Of a stretch of DNA of 64,000 bases, positions 60,163 to 64,000 are shown in pieces (the first letter of the stretch is position 1; each line of letters starts with the position of its first letter). The DNA lies in contig DAHXNO010000202.1 of NCBI GenBank assembly GCA_027365345.1, forward strand, positions 1-64,000, given 5' to 3'. This DNA is from Granulicella sp. Lineage in GTDB: Bacteria; Acidobacteriota; Terriglobia; Terriglobales; Acidobacteriaceae. A program made the position numbers and the translations under genes. A model generated the notes under the pieces. That model had not been told where the DNA came from. It saw only the letters and a program-made list of their open reading frames with translations, and ran no database searches.

Positions 60163-60984
60163 GTGAGCGATTCCAACCCGTTTCGATCCCACATCAAGAG
60201 TGTGGATTCCCTGTACGGACCAGCCGGACGGCTGGAAGCCATACTGAATACCGGCGGCGCGGACGCGCCGTTCACGGCGCTGGTGGCCCATCCTCACCCG
60301 CCGAGCGGAGGCACCATGCATCACAAGGTGGTGTATCACGTGGCGAAGGCGTTTTCCAGCTTTGGGCTGCCGGTGTTGCGCTTCAACTTTCGCGGTACAG
60401 GACTGAGCCAGGGGCGGCACGACAACGGGTTTGGCGAGGTGGATGACGTACGCTCCGCCGTGGACTGGTTGAGTGCGAGCTTTGAACGGCCGGTACTGTT
60501 TGCCGGCTTCTCTTTTGGCGCCAACGTTGGCCTGCGCGCCTGCTGCGGGGATAAGCGGGTGCATGGGCTGATTGCGCTGGGTCTACCGTTGGTACAGCCG
60601 CAGAGCGACGTTTCGCCAGCCATGCAGACACAGGATGGGGTTGCCCGCAAGGAGGCGCCGACGGATGGGCGCGCCAGAGGGCCTAGTAGTTTTGGAGTTG
60701 GGAGCAGGACGCCCAGAAGAGAGTACAGCTATCGATTTCTGCCTGCCTGCGGCACGGTTCCCAAGCTGTTTGTGAGCGGGGATCAGGATGCGTTCTGCCC
60801 ACAGGGAGTGCTTGAGTCCGCGCTGGTGCACGCTGCGGAGCCAAAAAAGATTGTGTGGGTTGCGGGCGCTGACCACTTCTTCGCCGACCTGCGCGCTGGA
60901 AGGCCGTCTCAATCGCCGGAGTCGAAGCTGGGCGTGATGGCGGAGGCTGTTCGAGCCTGGCTGGCTGAGACATTTTTGCTGTAG
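60163..60984 (+). CDS. Alpha/beta hydrolase
   Basis: ALVAHPHPPSGGTMHHKVV, LRFNFRGTGLSQG, FAGFSFGANVGLRA (GxSxG), late D and H motifs. Confidence 0.88.
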   Translation: MSDSNPFRSHIKSVDSLYGPAGRLEAILNTGGADAPFTALVAHPHPPSGGTMHHKVVYHVAKAFSSFGLPVLRFNFRGTGLSQGRHDNGFGEVDDVRSAVDWLSASFERPVLFAGFSFGANVGLRACCGDKRVHGLIALGLPLVQPQSDVSPAMQTQDGVARKEAPTDGRARGPSSFGVGSRTPRREYSYRFLPACGTVPKLFVSGDQDAFCPQGVLESALVHAAEPKKIVWVAGADHFFADLRAGRPSQSPESKLGVMAEAVRAWLAETFLL

Positions 60985-61838
60985 CGGACGGAGAGGCGAG
61001 CGTCTACCTTCTCCAGCCAGGAGTCGATGTACCCGGCCACCTGGCCGGGAACCTCTTCCGCGGGGCGATGGCCGACTCCGCGCAGCGCTACAAACTGCGC
61101 GTGTGCAAGGTGCGCGCAGAGCCTGGGCGCCGAATGGATCGGCACGGCCCGATCGCACTCACCCCATAGGATGAGGGCGGGGGTCTGCAGAGAACGGCGT
61201 AGCAGCCGGCGCAGGCCGGACATGTCCTTGTCCCAGGTGCGAAGCAGACGCAAGAGATGCAGGATGGTGCCGGGGGTTCGCAGGTTGTTGCGGTAGGGAC
61301 GAAGACGCTCCGGGGTATCCTCGCTGTGCGGGCCGGCCATGCGCCGCAAGCCGATCATTTGCAGCCACTCCGGAAGCCAGGGCATCAGGTAGGCGAAGAG
61401 TTCGCCCGGCTTGGAGAGATAGAAACGGATCACCGGATCGCTCTGACCGTAATAGGGGTGGGCAGGCGAGAGCAGCACCAGGGAGCTTAATGCATGGGGG
61501 CGACTGGCTGCCAGGGTAAGCGCAACCGCTCCGCCATGGGAGTGGCCCAGAACGATGGGCCGGTGAAGGTTGAGCCCGGAAAGCACACCTGCAACGCACT
61601 TTGCCGTTGCAGGCAAACGAGGGTCGATCCGCTGGCTACGCTCCGACTGGCCTGCGCCGGGAAGGTCAAGGGCCACGATGTGCAGATCGGGACGCAGATG
61701 CTCGACCAGAGGGACAAACGTCTCCGCACAGCCCATAAGGCCGTGGAGAAGGACGAGCGAGGGCTGATCCTTGGCTGCCCTACCCCGTTCGAGGTAGGAG
61801 AGGTGCAGGCCCTCCACGCGAATCTGGCGTCGTTCCAT
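60909..61838 (-). CDS. Alpha/beta hydrolase
   Basis: LVLLHGLMGCAETFVPLVEHL, VLGHSHGGAVALTLA (GHSHG), LILWGECDRAVPI, GVGHRPAEEVP. Confidence 0.9.
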   Translation of the reverse strand: MERRQIRVEGLHLSYLERGRAAKDQPSLVLLHGLMGCAETFVPLVEHLRPDLHIVALDLPGAGQSERSQRIDPRLPATAKCVAGVLSGLNLHRPIVLGHSHGGAVALTLAASRPHALSSLVLLSPAHPYYGQSDPVIRFYLSKPGELFAYLMPWLPEWLQMIGLRRMAGPHSEDTPERLRPYRNNLRTPGTILHLLRLLRTWDKDMSGLRRLLRRSLQTPALILWGECDRAVPIHSAPRLCAHLAHAQFVALRGVGHRPAEEVPGQVAGYIDSWLEKVDARLSVRYSKNVSASQARTASAITPSFDSGD

Positions 61839-62531
61839 CATCGTTTCCCATGCAAGCAGCAGATTGCGCCACAAAAGTTAGCGTAAGGCCATTTGAAATC
61901 AAACTATTACAATAAGGTCGCCAAGGCCGGACCGGCTGCAATTCGCATTGGGCCAAAGACATGGCCTGGCAAAACCAGAGGCGCTGCATCCTGTGCTTGC
62001 AGCACCAATTGTTAAGAATACGTGACCATGGACAGCGCGGGTGCGATCGAACGGTCGAATTAACATTCCGCAGGAGAGGACGAAGCGAGCCATTTCGGCG
62101 AGGATGCTGTTTGGAGGTCCAAGCCGAGTCCAATCAATTGATCCAAAAGCGTGTCAGTGGGCTGGGTGGTGTCTTGTGAGGAGGAACGCGGCTGGCAATG
62201 ACCCGTGAGGCCAGCTTGGATTGTCTGCGCCGGAGCATAGGTGGGTGCTCTGATCCGGGGCTGGTGGGAATCCTTGCGGGAGAGGCCGGTGAAGAAAGAA
62301 TCAGGGTGGAGGTTCCTGGCGATCCGGAAGTTCATCCGTCCAAATCTATAGTTGAGACGGAACACGGCTATTCTGAAATGCGTATATACCTATGATTAAG
62401 TGCATACAAACGCCTTGAAGTTGGCCGACTTCCTTGATTCTTTTCGGAAATGCGGGGTTTTACAAGACCGCTAGCTTTGGCTGATGGCTTGCATGAGTAC
62501 AAGTTAACTTTTGAAAGATGGTACCTTCCGC

Positions 62532-64000
62532 GTGAAAAGCGGCGCTCAAACCCGGCTCCTGGCGATTGTGCTGGCGATTTTTACTCTCGCGGCCCTGGGA
62601 TTGGCAATTGCGAACGTGGAGCAGGAGAGCAGCTATACTCCCGCGACCGACGGCGCGCACTGGATTGAGGCTGCGGGAGGACTGCGCGCGTATCTGGCGC
62701 CGCCGGATTCGGCGGCCTACAGGGCGGGGGTGCGGACGGGAGACATTCTCACCGCCGTAAACGATGTGCCCACGCCGACGCTTTCGATCTTGAGCCGCCA
62801 GATCTACGTCAACGGGGTCTGGTCGAAGGTAAAGTACACGTTGTTGCGCAGCGCCAGCGATCGCGCAAAGCCGGTTGAGCTACAGGTCTGGGTGTATCTG
62901 GAGCCGTTAGACAGGACCAACTTTCAGGTAGAACGGCTGCTGGCCCTGGTCTATCTGGCGATCGGGCTCTTTGTTCTCTTCCGGCGCTGGACCGCGCCCA
63001 AGTCAACCCATTTCTATGTCTTCTGCCTGGTCTCTTTCATTCTGTATGCCTTCCGATACACAGGCGTGCTGGACGGGTTGGACATCACGATTCTGACCGG
63101 AAGCATTATTGCGTCTGAGATGCAACCGGCGCTGTTTCTGCACTTCGCTGTCAGCTTTACGGAAGAGTCGTCGCGGCGCCGAAACAGGCTTTTGTATCCG
63201 TTGCTCTATGTACCGGGACTGGTTCTTGGGGTACTGCACTACCTGTCGTACACCTATTGGGAGTCAACCGGACAACTGCAGTTGCGGTTGAACAAATTCA
63301 ACTACATCTATCTGGCTGGGTTCTACCTTCTTGCCGGAGTGGTCTTCGGGGTGCGCTACCGGAAGGAAGAGCAACCGCTGCAGCGCCAGCAACTCAAGTG
63401 GCTATCGCGCGGAACGGCGCTGACCGTGGTGCCCTTTACGGCGCTGTACGTGATTCCCTACCTGTTCGACGATTATGTGCCGAGCGCTTTGACGCGAGTG
63501 GCGCTGCTCTCGCTGATTCTGCTGCCGCTGACCTTCAGTTGGGCGATTGTGCGCTACCGGCTGATGGATGTGGATCTGATCTTCAAGCGCGGCGCCTCCT
63601 ACACCCTGGCTACCGCGGCTCTGGTGGGCATTTATTTCGGCGTGATTGCGCTTAGCGCGGAGTTTGTGCATCAGCGCTTTGAGCATCTGGGCGAAGTGGG
63701 ACTGATCGCCGCGGTCATCGTGACCGGACTGGTATTCGATCCGCTGAAACGGGTGATCCAGGGGCAACTCGATCGAGTCTTCGACCAGAAGAGCATCGAC
63801 TATCGAGAGACGCTGGTGGAGTTTGGAACCGAACTGAATGCGCAGACGGACCTGAGCGCACTGATGAACTCGATAGTCCAGCGCCTGCCGGAGACTTTGC
63901 TGGTAACCCGCGTGGCGGTATTTCTGGCCAAGGAGGAGATGGATGGGAAAGGCCGTACGTTTAGCCTGGCGGCCTCCCATGGGCTCTCTGCGCAGGCGCT
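62532..64000 (+). CDS. Membrane signalling protein with N-terminal PDZ-like domain, 7TM-type region and start of a GAF-like region (3' truncated by window)
   Basis: Open frame from GTG 62532 to window end (absent from ORF track because no stop): PPDSAAYRAGVRTGDILTAVNDVPTPTLS; multiple TM; LMNSIVQRLPETLLVTRVAVFLAKEE. Confidence 0.85.
   Translation, partial: MKSGAQTRLLAIVLAIFTLAALGLAIANVEQESSYTPATDGAHWIEAAGGLRAYLAPPDSAAYRAGVRTGDILTAVNDVPTPTLSILSRQIYVNGVWSKVKYTLLRSASDRAKPVELQVWVYLEPLDRTNFQVERLLALVYLAIGLFVLFRRWTAPKSTHFYVFCLVSFILYAFRYTGVLDGLDITILTGSIIASEMQPALFLHFAVSFTEESSRRRNRLLYPLLYVPGLVLGVLHYLSYTYWESTGQLQLRLNKFNYIYLAGFYLLAGVVFGVRYRKEEQPLQRQQLKWLSRGTALTVVPFTALYVIPYLFDDYVPSALTRVALLSLILLPLTFSWAIVRYRLMDVDLIFKRGASYTLATAALVGIYFGVIALSAEFVHQRFEHLGEVGLIAAVIVTGLVFDPLKRVIQGQLDRVFDQKSIDYRETLVEFGTELNAQTDLSALMNSIVQRLPETLLVTRVAVFLAKEEMDGKGRTFSLAASHGLSAQA

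Overview
This 64 kb window looks like an Acidobacteriota-type chromosome segment (taxon inferred from gene content only). Housekeeping genes flank an accessory block. Left part: fmt (partial), def, aroC, a YhaM-like HD nuclease, a SurA-like PPIase, an S41 protease, tRNA-Gly(CCC), a beta-propeller/phosphoesterase, a PsiE-like protein, DUF2784, an M16 peptidase, an anti-sigma/STAS pair, SLBB and Wzz-like export proteins, lgt, a Gfo/Idh oxidoreductase, pgk and tpiA. Centre (about 26.5-48.8 kb): a complete Tad/Flp pilus locus with two glycosyltransferase-type genes, a sigma-54 activator and several unusual accessory genes. Right part: lepB, a class-A beta-lactamase-fold protein, murQ, murA, a TPR protein, an NfeD-like protein, an outer-membrane barrel, a SPOR protein, plsC, an M20 peptidase, two alpha/beta hydrolases and a PDZ-containing membrane sensor truncated by the window end. 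The most interesting signal is in the Tad locus. Four sequences matching the sigma-54 -24/-12 element (GG-N10-GC) precede flp, cpaB, the prepilin peptidase gene and a divergent TonB-like gene. A shared 17-bp dyad, TGTGnACnnnTGTnTAC, lies 52-82 bp upstream of these elements. With the adjacent NtrC-type activator, this suggests a dedicated sigma-54 pilus regulon. Other notable items are a decayed second flp gene, an unannotated 31-aa membrane microprotein, two DUF192 paralogs, and several gene remnants.
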